Source of the DNA: Desulfoarculaceae bacterium
GTDB lineage: Bacteria > Desulfobacterota > Desulfobulbia > Desulfobulbales > Desulfocapsaceae
NCBI GenBank assembly: GCA_019429465.1
Contig: JAHYIV010000010.1
Span: forward strand, 1 to 64,000
Direction of reading: 5' to 3'
Length of the DNA: 64,000 nt
Below, one piece after another: positions 45,032 through 53,505 of this stretch. Within the stretch, counting starts at the first letter, position 1, and each line of letters begins with the position of its first letter. The notes beneath the pieces are model-generated. The model did not search any database. It was given only the letters and a program-made list of their open reading frames with translations, and was not told where the DNA came from. A program made the position numbers and the translations under genes.

Positions 45032-45309
45032 AAATAAAGTATTTAAATTATTATTTTTTAAGCATTACTCGAAAGCTGTCATCTGGATACGTGGTTTATC
45101 TGGTTCCCATGCGGCGCATGAGATCCAGATATAATGTCCTGCTTATCGACACTTTCCCGTCAATATTGGCTTTCGCATATGTTTGATTCACGAGATCCAG
45201 ATTCCAGCGGTACACCTTCATTTTTTAAGGGACTCAATTAAAATCACTGTACCATTTATATGGCAGGAACGACAGAGGAACCGTAACCAGACAGACAGCA
45301 ATTAAATAG
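45032..45309. other. Intergenic gap inside the dcw cluster
   Basis: 278 bp without a gene between murEF and mraY. AT-rich; no palindrome or promoter I would commit to. A gap this wide inside a usually compact cluster is odd. Confidence 0.4.
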
Positions 45310-48300
45310 TTACTCAGCCAAACTTTCTAACTGTTCGACCACAACCTCAAGACGCATCCCCCTTGAACCTTTGACCAGCAGCCAGTCGCCAGCCTGCAAC
45401 TGACTACCGGCCAGGAGGTCTTCGATCCAATCCACAACACCCTTCTTTTCCAAGAAGATTTTGATCCGCCGGCTATCCATACCGGCCATCCTCGCCCCGG
45501 CGGCCGTCTCAGCTGCAAAACTCCCGACCAGGGCCAGATAGTCAATTCCCTGACCCGCCGCAAACCTTCCCACTTCCCGGTGGGCCTCGGCGCTGCCTGG
45601 GCCCATCTCCAGCATATCTCCCAGAATGGCCACCCGCCTGCCCATTTGCTGCTGGCGAAGGGTCTGCAAGGCTGCCTGCATTGAGGCCGGATTGGCGTTA
45701 TAAGTATCGTTTAAAATAGACACCCCACCCTTCCCCTTGACAATCTGCATCCGCTTGTCAGCAGACCTGAAGGCGCCAAGGCCGGCACCGATCTGACGTA
45801 ATCCAAGACCTGCGGCATGAGCAATAGCAGCTGCGGCCACTGCATCGAAGATATTATGAACGCCCGGGACGTGCAGGGTAACACCAATTGTCTCCCCTGC
45901 GAGATGAAGGACAAAACTCTGAGTGGAAGTCCCCTCACTCGAAATGTCAGAGGCCCAGACTCGTGGCTGTTGCGACAGACTCAGGCCCTCTTCACTTGCG
46001 GCATAAAAAACCTTTTTCTGCTGATACTTCTCAGCGCAGGCCCGCACGCGGGCATCATCCAGATTAACAACCAGAGTAGTGGTCTCGCCGCACCCGGCAA
46101 ACAGCTCCTCCTTGGCCCTCGCAACCCCTTCTATGGAATGCAGCCCCTCCAGATGCACGGCATGGACATTGATAATGCAGGCGATATCAGGTTCAGCAAT
46201 ATCAGTTAATCTGGCAATCTCACCTGGTCGGTTCATACCCATCTCCAGGATAACAGCCTTGTGGCCTGGATCAATGGGGAGCAGAGAGAGGGGCAGGCCT
46301 ATAAGATTATTGAAATTCCCTCTGGTCTTCAGCACCCGCTCTGGAGGCGCCTGGACATCCATCTCCCGGGCCCGCCAATGATGTTCAAAGATTGCCGCCG
46401 TCATCTCCTTGACCGTGGTCTTGCCACAGCTGCCGGTAATGGCCACCACCAGCGGTCGATTGACCGCCTTCATCACCTGCCGCCGATATGCAGCCAGGTC
46501 GCCCAGGGCCTGCAGCGTATTCTCCACCAGCAGACAGGAAATAACGGGAAGGCTCTCTCGGGGTGTTTCCTGACGAACCACAAGACAGCCTGCTCCAGCG
46601 GCCGCTACCTGGTGCAGAAAGTCATGACCGTCAAACCTCTCTCCTTCAAGGGCCACAAAGATGTCGCCCTCTGCCACTTGCCGGCTGTCGGTCACCACTT
46701 TTCCAAGGTCTGCTCGGCCCTGAAGGTCCCCGACCAGCTCACCTCCAACCGCCAGTCCGACACTGTCAAGTCTCCAACTCGTCAATGCTTTTTGGACCTC
46801 AAGAGTATCATCAAAAAAACGTTTGCCATCCTGCCCGTGCTGATACAGTTCATGACCTTTGCCGGCGATGAGCACGACATCCTCCGCTGTTGCCGCCCCA
46901 ATGGCCAAGGCAATGGCGGCGGCCCGGCTATGTAGAACAAGAAAACCCTTATTGTCACCTGCCGAGGCCGTGAGCCAGGAAGATGACCGCTTTGGCATAC
47001 CGCTCAACCGGGCTCCGGAGACGATCTGGGCCACTATCTCCCGGGGCGATTCACTGCGGGGATTATCATCGGTGATGAGCACCACATCGCAGCACTGACC
47101 GGCAATCTCACCCATAAGGGCCCGTTTTCCTTTGTCCCGGTCACCACCACAGCCAAAGACACAGATCAATCTCCGATGCGGAAGACGGGAGAGGGTCGCC
47201 AGCACCTTTTCCAGGGCATCCGGGGTATGGGCATAATCGACAAAAACCGCAGGCCGGAAGTGCGCTTCCTGTCCTGCCGGCCTCACCCGCTGCAGACGAC
47301 CAGGGGCACCGGGCGCATGAGCAATCCCGGAGGATAACACCTCCGCCTCAACTCCCAGGGCCAGTCCAATCCCTATTACGGTCTGCAGATTTTCGACATT
47401 AAAGTCACCCACCAGGGGGGAGGTGAACTGAACTTCTTTCCCCGGCAGATGCAGGGTCATGGTGGTGGAATCGAGAGACGAATCGATGTTCAAAGGATAG
47501 ATGTCGCTCTGGTCGGCCCGGCCACACTGCCACACCTTAACGCCCTGCGATGCACACAGCTCAACCAGCAGCCGGGCCCTGTTCTCTTCTTCGGGATCAT
47601 GATCTTCCCTGCGGCAGATAACACCCCTGCCGCCCATCTTCAGATGCTCACGAAAGAGGAGGGCCTTGGCCGCGAAATAGTCATCCATATCCTGATGATA
47701 ATCCAGATGGTCACGGGAGAGGTTAGTAAAGGCAGCAACATCAAATTGCAGATCACCAAGGCGGCGCTGGCTCAGGGCATGGGAGGAGACCTCCATGATC
47801 ACATGGGTCACGCCCGCATCTGCCATCTGCCTGAGGAGTCTCTGCAGCAGGAGCGGCTCCGGTGTCGTGAAAGGGGCCGGGAACTCTTCATCCTGCCCCT
47901 TGGCATCACGGTAACGATAATTAACCGTACCGATCACCCCGACCGCCAAGCCCTGCAGCCTCAAGACACTGTCAAGGAGATAGCTGACCGTGGTCTTACC
48001 GTTGGTGCCGGTAACGCCAATCAGGGTCAACCCCTGGGCTGGACTCCCATACAGATTAGCCGCAATCTGCGCATAGGCCAGATGGCTGTCTTCAACCACA
48101 ATCACACTCTGGGCACAATGGACAAACTGTTCCGGTCTCACCCTGCCTCTCTCCACCACAATTGCCGTGCAGGCGCAGGCCATGGATGGCCCAGTGTCGC
48201 TCGCTCCAGGGATGGATGAAGAGCAACCGCAGGCCATGGATGGCCCAGTGTCGCTCGCTCCAGGGATGGATGAAGAGCGACCGCAGGCCATCACCTGCTC

Positions 48301-48519
48301 CAGATAGGAATGACCATCGACCCTTGTCCCGGCCAGGGCCACAAACAGAGACCCAGCCGTCACCTTCCGGGAATCAACCGTCACCCCGGAGATCTTCATA
48401 CCGGGGGATAGACTTTTACCAAGAACCGAATACTCCACAGAATCAAGGAGTTCCTGAAGAGAATATTCTCTACTGACCTCCTCTTCAGAAACATGCATTG
48501 CCGGTCTTGTATTATTCAT
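45310..48519 (-). CDS. murE-murF: Bifunctional MurE-MurF fusion
   Basis: A 1069-residue protein. Residues about 1-560 are MurE (adds meso-diaminopimelate): P-loop LIGVTGTNGKTTVSYLLDSV, TNLSRDHLDYHQ, and the DAP-specific DDNPRSESPREIV. Residues about 600-1069 are MurF (adds D-Ala-D-Ala): VVAITGSCGKTTVKEMTAAI, LEMGMNRPGEIARLTDI, LNDTYNANPASMQAAL, and ILGDMLEMG. Such fusions are seen in a few lineages. MurE carries a 36-residue insertion near residue 85-120, two tandem 18-residue units (SSSIPGASDTGPSMACG) encoded by a mobile repeat, before CACTAIVVERG. All catalytic motifs remain. Confidence 0.96.
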   Translation of the reverse strand: MNNTRPAMHVSEEEVSREYSLQELLDSVEYSVLGKSLSPGMKISGVTVDSRKVTAGSLFVALAGTRVDGHSYLEQVMACGRSSSIPGASDTGPSMACGCSSSIPGASDTGPSMACACTAIVVERGRVRPEQFVHCAQSVIVVEDSHLAYAQIAANLYGSPAQGLTLIGVTGTNGKTTVSYLLDSVLRLQGLAVGVIGTVNYRYRDAKGQDEEFPAPFTTPEPLLLQRLLRQMADAGVTHVIMEVSSHALSQRRLGDLQFDVAAFTNLSRDHLDYHQDMDDYFAAKALLFREHLKMGGRGVICRREDHDPEEENRARLLVELCASQGVKVWQCGRADQSDIYPLNIDSSLDSTTMTLHLPGKEVQFTSPLVGDFNVENLQTVIGIGLALGVEAEVLSSGIAHAPGAPGRLQRVRPAGQEAHFRPAVFVDYAHTPDALEKVLATLSRLPHRRLICVFGCGGDRDKGKRALMGEIAGQCCDVVLITDDNPRSESPREIVAQIVSGARLSGMPKRSSSWLTASAGDNKGFLVLHSRAAAIALAIGAATAEDVVLIAGKGHELYQHGQDGKRFFDDTLEVQKALTSWRLDSVGLAVGGELVGDLQGRADLGKVVTDSRQVAEGDIFVALEGERFDGHDFLHQVAAAGAGCLVVRQETPRESLPVISCLLVENTLQALGDLAAYRRQVMKAVNRPLVVAITGSCGKTTVKEMTAAIFEHHWRAREMDVQAPPERVLKTRGNFNNLIGLPLSLLPIDPGHKAVILEMGMNRPGEIARLTDIAEPDIACIINVHAVHLEGLHSIEGVARAKEELFAGCGETTTLVVNLDDARVRACAEKYQQKKVFYAASEEGLSLSQQPRVWASDISSEGTSTQSFVLHLAGETIGVTLHVPGVHNIFDAVAAAAIAHAAGLGLRQIGAGLGAFRSADKRMQIVKGKGGVSILNDTYNANPASMQAALQTLRQQQMGRRVAILGDMLEMGPGSAEAHREVGRFAAGQGIDYLALVGSFAAETAAGARMAGMDSRRIKIFLEKKGVVDWIEDLLAGSQLQAGDWLLVKGSRGMRLEVVVEQLESLAE
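48175..48282 (-). repeat. Two tandem 54-bp units of the short repeat inside murE
   Basis: Units 48175-48228 and 48229-48282 are identical apart from two bases (AAGAGCAACC versus AAGAGCGACC). They encode 18 residues each, in frame. The unit starts GCAGGCCATGGATGGCCCAG on the plus strand. Not a CRISPR: no spacers. Confidence 0.95.
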
Positions 48520-48874
48520 AATAGAGAATGGTGGAGAGATAAAAATTGAAAGTTAAAGATCGAGCAAGAGTCTTAAAAACTGTACCGCTGCCATCTCGAT
48601 CAAGGAGCAACGGTCGTGGCAGGAATATCAAGAGAATCAATAGAGTGAGAGAGGGCCTTACCTCGCCTGCAATACCCAGAAAGGTCTGCTGGGGCCAGAG
48701 GAACAGGAGAAGAGGACACTTTTAATCAGTCCCAAAGTGATTCACTAAGCCGCTGTAAAAAAATAACATGGCTATCTTAGTGCCCGGAGCGGCATAAGCG
48801 GCATAAGCGGCATAAGGAGCCGTAACGAAATAGATATAAATGGCCATGTTATTTCGTAACGGCTCCTAAGCCTT
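48520..48874. other. Intergenic gap in the dcw cluster containing a repeat
   Basis: 355 bp without a gene between ftsI and murEF. It holds the palindromic element at 48743-48869; the remainder has no recognised feature. Confidence 0.6.
48743..48869. repeat. Palindromic ATAACATGGCCA element, empty copy with triplicated 9-mer
   Basis: Same ends as 15964-16127 but without the 55-bp insert. GGAGCC joins GTAACG directly. It also has GCGGCATAA three times in tandem (about 48800-48827). It lies just after the ftsI stop. Confidence 0.85.
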
Positions 48875-50836
48875 TCACCTTGTCCTTTCAATGGCATTCT
48901 TCGGTTTTTCTTCAGTCACACTACGGTGTTTAGCTGGTGGCTCTTTATCATCTTTTTCGTCTTTTTTCAAGATGAGCAAGCACTCTTTCACCCCGGCAAG
49001 CGGAGTTCCTGCGACTGGATTCTGTGCCACGACGCGTCCAGATCCCTGAATCCGCACCTTCACTTTTTTATCCTGCAACAAACGCAAAGCCCGCCTCAGA
49101 CTCAAGCCGGAGAGGTCAGGCATATGATGATTATGCTGTTTAAGGATGGTCTTTTGTTCAACGAGGGATTTTATCTCTTGCTCCTGCTGATAATTACCCT
49201 CCTCTTTTTCAGACAGACGCATCATGTCAGAGACATTTTTATGCACCTGATGCAGGGCCACCATTGACGGCAGTATCTTGGCAGCCGGCCCTGCAAGGTC
49301 CAGCCTGTTTTTGGCAGAGGCCACAGATGGCTCGAGGTATGGCTGACGCACCATCACCATCAGAATCAGTTCCGGCTTATCTTCCGGCAGCAGGACAAAC
49401 ATCATTCTGGTCCGGAGATATTCAGCCGGAGAAAAGGAGAGATCCTGGATATCAACAAAAACTGAATTCAATACCTCTTTATGTCCCTGGGCCTTAAACA
49501 ATTTCCAGGTTTCTACCAAGACAGGATGCGAAAGCTGTTGACGCTGTTCGCCACGCCCACCGCTTATGGTTTCCAAGGCATCAGAAGGTCCCTGCCCGTC
49601 TCCTGCGACCGAAGCCCTGAAAAAATACTCACGTTCGCCGTTGCGCTCCAGCACACGATCAAGCACATGCGGCAAGACCTGACGACCACCATTTAACAGA
49701 GAGTTCATCCCCAGAAGTATCTGCATTGGCGTTGCCATTACCGGCATGCCTGCAGCCTCACTTCCTAATACTGCAGGCACCTTTCCTGGCCCGTCGACAT
49801 TGCCACTGCCATCCTGCACTGAAAAATCCAGATCCGGCACCGCACTCAAGCCCAACTGCTCCCATAGATGAGATTCAAGCCCTCTGTCCACAGGCCCAGC
49901 CGCAATACTCCAGGGATAGATCTGCCCATATCTGGCCCAATCCGCCTGCAGCAAGGCCACATCCTGAAAAAAACCCCGTATTTTCTCTGGAATAACAACA
50001 GGTTGAAGCAGGAGATTGGCAAGAGATTCTTTCTTGTACTGATAGAAGAGATTCGGGTCGAAGGAGGGAAAATTGGCACTGGCAACGACAGCGCCCGTTT
50101 CTGTTTCCATGAGCAGTGTTACAATCTCCACACCCTCATGCAACAGCGCCAGCGCTTCCACATATTTTTCAAGAAATTCCTGTATCTTCAGGTCGATGGT
50201 CAAGACAAGATGTTGGCCACTAATACCAGTCTTGGCGCAACCATCCAGATTGACATGGGGAAAATCATCCTGACTGATGCTGGCCTGATTCAGAAGACGA
50301 TTATAATAATACTCGGTCCCGGCCAGTCCCATATTATGATCGGCAAAGCCAATCATATGAGCGGCAGTACCCTTATAGGGATAATAGCGAACCTGCTCCT
50401 GGTGCAGAAAGACACCCGGCAATTGCAGATCTGTTACCGCCTTTTCTTCTTCCAGACTGATATCTTTTGCCAACCAGACGCGCTGAGAATCCTTGTCCAA
50501 ACGTCCCGTCAGCTCTTGCTCATTCATGCCCAGAACTGTGGCCAGCTGCCCGGCGCTCTCATGAATATCTTCCAGCTCTCTTGGTCTTACATAAACAGAG
50601 ACCCGGTCAAGAGAAACAGCTACCTCTTTGAACTTTCTGTCATAAATCGTCCCGCGTATATTCTTTTTTTTCTCTGTCGCCTTCCCCAGCTCAAGAGACA
50701 CCATGCGCGCCAGCCCTACTATTTCCTTTTTATACACGACGGCAAGTCCCGCGACAACAATAGTCAGGGCCATACACAGAAGCACCAACCTGCCTCGCCC
50801 GCTTTTCCTTACCATCCGACGCGACTGTTTGACCAT
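48875..50836 (-). CDS. FtsI-position penicillin-binding-protein homologue with PASTA domain; active site not seen
   Basis: A 653-residue bitopic protein at the ftsI place. Membrane helix at about 16-36. The PBP dimerisation domain follows (RGTIYDRKFKEVAVSLDRVS, then NMGLAGTEYYYNRLLNQ), then the start of the transpeptidase domain (VLTIDLKIQEFLEKY, ETETGAVVASANFPSFDPN). Where the catalytic SxxK should come (about 280-290) it reads VVIPEKIRGFF, with no serine. The SxN and KTG motifs are also not seen, and the part between them is shortened. The C-terminal half still aligns (ATPMQILLGMNSLLNGG). A PASTA domain is at about 571-624. I infer a catalytically dead scaffold of divisome assembly; a badly diverged active enzyme is unlikely. 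ftsW is absent nearby. Confidence 0.85.
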   Translation of the reverse strand: MVKQSRRMVRKSGRGRLVLLCMALTIVVAGLAVVYKKEIVGLARMVSLELGKATEKKKNIRGTIYDRKFKEVAVSLDRVSVYVRPRELEDIHESAGQLATVLGMNEQELTGRLDKDSQRVWLAKDISLEEEKAVTDLQLPGVFLHQEQVRYYPYKGTAAHMIGFADHNMGLAGTEYYYNRLLNQASISQDDFPHVNLDGCAKTGISGQHLVLTIDLKIQEFLEKYVEALALLHEGVEIVTLLMETETGAVVASANFPSFDPNLFYQYKKESLANLLLQPVVIPEKIRGFFQDVALLQADWARYGQIYPWSIAAGPVDRGLESHLWEQLGLSAVPDLDFSVQDGSGNVDGPGKVPAVLGSEAAGMPVMATPMQILLGMNSLLNGGRQVLPHVLDRVLERNGEREYFFRASVAGDGQGPSDALETISGGRGEQRQQLSHPVLVETWKLFKAQGHKEVLNSVFVDIQDLSFSPAEYLRTRMMFVLLPEDKPELILMVMVRQPYLEPSVASAKNRLDLAGPAAKILPSMVALHQVHKNVSDMMRLSEKEEGNYQQEQEIKSLVEQKTILKQHNHHMPDLSGLSLRRALRLLQDKKVKVRIQGSGRVVAQNPVAGTPLAGVKECLLILKKDEKDDKEPPAKHRSVTEEKPKNAIERTR

Positions 50837-51027
50837 CTTATTTCATTTCTCAATTATGCCTTTCCGTCGCCACTTGCCCGCCCTCGACCTTCCTTCTTGA
50901 TCGAGAAACGAAATGAGTTCTGCCTGTGAACCCTTGGTCCTCGAGAATCCTGACCTTATCGTGGCAGGCAATGACAGACGAGACGGCACCGGAAGAAGCA
51001 GAGAGGTGTGGGCATTCCTCAACAATC

Positions 51028-51136
51028 ACTAAGCCGCTGTCAAAAAAATAACATGGCCACCTGAGTGCCCGGAGCGGCATAAGGAGCCGCAACGAAATAG
51101 ATATAAATGGCCATGTTATTTCGTAACGGCTCCTAA
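51028..51136. repeat. Palindromic ATAACATGGCCA element, empty copy
   Basis: Same ends as 15964-16127, without the 55-bp insert (GGAGCCG joins CAACG). It overlaps the last residues of the ftsL reading frame. Confidence 0.85.
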
Positions 51137-51501
51137 AGCCGGGTAACCTGATTTTTTTCAGGAACATAGAGGGCCAGCTGGCTGGCAGCAACCTCATTAA
51201 GATAGCCGGGGGAATAAAGACGGGCCCGTTCCGCCCTGAGTTTGATATGCTCGTCCATCATGAGGTAACGGCCCTCCTCGGCAGCCAGAATTTCCACTGC
51301 TATCCGGTCTGCCGAGGAAGAGAGCCAGAAGTTAACCAGAAGCAACAAGGGGCAGAGCAGAAGAAATACCTTGCCGGCGACTCGCCACAAACCTTTGGGA
51401 AAAATCAGACCAACGTTTTTTTGACGTAATTTCTGTCGCATCATAGAAGTCATTATAGAATGAGGACGAATAGATATTTGGGCGGATTGACTGATAAACA
51501 T
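51133..51501 (-). CDS. ftsL: FtsL-like small division protein
   Basis: A 122-residue bitopic protein in the ftsL position between rsmH and the FtsI homologue. A basic cytoplasmic N-terminus of about 40 residues, one membrane helix at about 43-61 (VAGKVFLLLCPLLLLVNFWL), then a periplasmic coiled-coil segment (MMDEHIKLRAERARLYSPGY) and the end VPEKNQVTRL. Start follows AGAGGAGCGCACT. Sequence identity among FtsL proteins is low, so position and topology carry most of the call. The repeat at 51028-51136 begins right at the stop. Confidence 0.8.
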   Translation of the reverse strand: MFISQSAQISIRPHSIMTSMMRQKLRQKNVGLIFPKGLWRVAGKVFLLLCPLLLLVNFWLSSSADRIAVEILAAEEGRYLMMDEHIKLRAERARLYSPGYLNEVAASQLALYVPEKNQVTRL

Positions 51502-51534
51502 AGTGCGCTCCTCTGTTAAATTGTCAATAAATCT

Positions 51535-51715
51535 TGATGGCGTCGTAAAAAGTCGTCAACTGCTTCGTTGCTGCAGGTAAGCGAGGCCACGAGACTCCGA
51601 ATTATCTCGTCACTGCGGCGTACTCAAGTACGCCTCATTCCTCGAAATTTGCGCGCCTCGCATTTGACGCTTTTTACTTAGCCATCCCAGAAATTGAGTT
51701 TTTACGAAACCATCA
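51535..51715. repeat. 181-bp MITE-like element, copy 2
   Basis: Same 181 bp and inverted ends as 41141-41321 with two differences. It sits between rsmH and ftsL. Target duplication is not as clean as for copy 1 (only ATCT shared). Confidence 0.88.
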
Positions 51716-51737
51716 ATCTTCGATCAGACTCAGACGG

Positions 51738-52637
51738 TCACTTTCTGACCGCTACTCTCAATCGTGCACTGCGCGACCGGTAATTCGCCGCAATCTCAGC
51801 AGCTGTCGGCATAATGGGTTTGGGGGTCAGGATCTCCATATCAGCCTGTTCCCTGAACTTTCGCTTCACCATCCGGTCTTCCAGGGAGTGAAAGGAGATC
51901 ACACAAAATCTGGCCCCGGATCGCAGCAGCGGCGGCGCATCCTCAAGGATTCGGGCCAGATTTTCCAGCTCGCTATTGACGGCGATACGCAGTGCCTGAA
52001 AAACCTTGGTCGCCACATGAATCTTCTCAGGATGAAAACGCCGCGGTATGGCACGCGCCACAACGGCAGCCAGCTGCCCGGATGTCAGGATCTTCTCGGC
52101 AAATCGGGAGAGTACGATCTCACGGGCAATCGGCCGGGCCTGTTTTTCATCCCCATAATAAAAAAAAATGTCTGCCAGCTCGGACTCGCTGCAGGTGGCA
52201 AGGAGCGAAGCCGCCGTCATTTCCCGTCTGGTATCCATGCGCATGTCAAGAGGTTCATCCCGCTTAAAGCTGAAACCACGGCCGCCCAGATCCAGCTGCA
52301 GGGACGAAAGTCCGATATCAATGAGGATGCCATCCACCTGCTCTACTCCGAGCTCTGCCAGCCCGGCACCAATCTCGGCAAAATTACGTCTGACGATGGT
52401 CAAACGATTTCCAAAGGGCTGCAACCTGACCCGGCTTCGAGCAATGGCCTCCTCGTCCCATTCAAAGGCAATGACCCGGCCATCCGGCGAGGAGCGGCGT
52501 AAAATCTCCTCGGTGTGCCCGCCAAGACCCAGGGTGCCATCCACATACAAACCACCCGGGCGGGGAGCGAGATAATGCAGAACCTCTTCGGGCAGCACCG
52601 AGCAATGGACTGTTTCTTCCTGCTGCCGGGGCTTCAT
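51738..52637 (-). CDS. rsmH: 16S rRNA (cytosine-1402-N4)-methyltransferase
   Basis: A 299-residue SAM-dependent methyltransferase. Seen: HCSVLPEEVLHYLAPRPGG, the SAM motif VDGTLGLGGHTEEILRR, GILIDIGLSSLQLD, RGFSFKRDEPLDMRMD (family signature), and CVISFHSLEDRMVKRKFRE. It methylates C1402 of 16S rRNA. It overlaps mraZ (TGATG). Confidence 0.97.
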   Translation of the reverse strand: MKPRQQEETVHCSVLPEEVLHYLAPRPGGLYVDGTLGLGGHTEEILRRSSPDGRVIAFEWDEEAIARSRVRLQPFGNRLTIVRRNFAEIGAGLAELGVEQVDGILIDIGLSSLQLDLGGRGFSFKRDEPLDMRMDTRREMTAASLLATCSESELADIFFYYGDEKQARPIAREIVLSRFAEKILTSGQLAAVVARAIPRRFHPEKIHVATKVFQALRIAVNSELENLARILEDAPPLLRSGARFCVISFHSLEDRMVKRKFREQADMEILTPKPIMPTAAEIAANYRSRSARLRVAVRK

Positions 52638-53107
52638 CAGAAGATCCCCAATCTGGCCAGACTCTCCTGGTAGTTTCCAAAGTTATCACGGGTGGCCTGA
52701 TTCTCGAGACTCCAGGCCTCTTTGTCCCAGATCTCTACATAATCCAGCATCCCGGTCAGAACCACATCCTTGACAATTCCCGTCTCGCTGCGCAGTGAGG
52801 GAGGAAGCAGCACTCGACCCTGCTTATCAGGAAGACAGGGCGTGACCCCGGAGACCACCAGCCGGATAAAACTGGTCAGCCCCGGTTGGTCACGACCATT
52901 GGTCAACAACTTATTTTCCAGAATCTCCCATTGAGACACAGGGAAGGCGCGAAGATGGTTACCCCAGCTGGTCAGCATCAGCTCTTCAGAATCATAGCGA
53001 GCGAGGACATCCCTGAACCTGCTAGGGATATTCAATCGTCCTTTGATATCGAGCGCGTGTTCCGACCGGCCGCGAAATCTTCTGCCTGTTACATTGCTGT
53101 TTTCCAT
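52637..53107 (-). CDS. mraZ: Transcriptional regulator MraZ
   Basis: A 156-residue protein with two SpoVT/AbrB-type swapped-hairpin domains. The first has FRGRSEHALDIKGRLNIPSRFRD; the second VTPCLPDKQGRVLLPPSLRSE. The DxK/RGR motif is present in both. It is a repressor of the dcw operon that binds tandem boxes, which lie just upstream (53117-53160). First gene of the cluster. Confidence 0.96.
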   Translation of the reverse strand: MENSNVTGRRFRGRSEHALDIKGRLNIPSRFRDVLARYDSEELMLTSWGNHLRAFPVSQWEILENKLLTNGRDQPGLTSFIRLVVSGVTPCLPDKQGRVLLPPSLRSETGIVKDVVLTGMLDYVEIWDKEAWSLENQATRDNFGNYQESLARLGIF

Positions 53108-53110
53108 GAC

Positions 53111-53160
53111 CTCCCGCCACCATCTTCCACTACGCGCCCCTCTTCACCACTTTACGCCAC
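53111..53160 (-). promoter_or_regulatory. MraZ operator: five GTGG boxes spaced exactly 10 bp
   Basis: On the minus strand, AGTGGCGTAA, AGTGGTGAAG, AGGGGCGCGT, AGTGGAAGAT and GGTGGCGGGA follow one another without gap. The conserved G-rich core lies at plus-strand 53117-53120, 53127-53130, 53137-53140, 53147-53150 and 53157-53160. It sits between the promoter and the mraZ start, as expected for MraZ autoregulation; known cases have three or four boxes. Confidence 0.88.
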
Positions 53161-53170
53161 TACTTATCCT

Positions 53171-53198
53171 TTTATAGCAGGTCGAACTCACTTGTCAA
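53171..53198 (-). promoter_or_regulatory. Sigma-70-type promoter of the dcw operon
   Basis: On the minus strand TTGACA (53193-53198), 16-base spacer, TATAAA (53171-53176). Perfect -35. It lies about 10 bases upstream of the MraZ boxes. Confidence 0.85.
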
Positions 53199-53505
53199 GA
53201 TCTTTCCCCCGTTTTATCCAAAAAATTCATTCCAACCAGCGGACAACAAAAAAAACGCTACATGAAGTATAAATACAACGGAGAAAACACAACATAAAGG
53301 ACATCAGGAAGGGAACGTCAAAGATTGGACAGAGAATGGCCTTGCGCGCAGAACAAGCATCCAACTGAAATAACAGACTAATTATCACGGATATTATTTT
53401 TGAGGGGAAAGGCAGGACAGAAGGGGGGAAAAAAGTGGGGCAAAAAACCGCAGACGGATATCAGAGGGATGATCCGGTACGTTAAGGAGAGGGATCAGGT
53501 GTTGA
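53199..53505. other. Intergenic region between dcw promoter and panB
   Basis: No gene or strong hairpin seen. It is upstream of the dcw promoter and downstream of panB. Confidence 0.4.

Noticed and set aside
48175-48282. Tandem 54-bp direct repeats could suggest a CRISPR or satellite array
   Set aside because: Only two units, no spacers, in frame inside murE; same unit occurs singly in other genes.
49868-50929. 353-codon plus-strand frame opposite the FtsI homologue
   Set aside because: The minus-strand product has clear PBP and PASTA blocks; the opposite frame has no recognisable domain.
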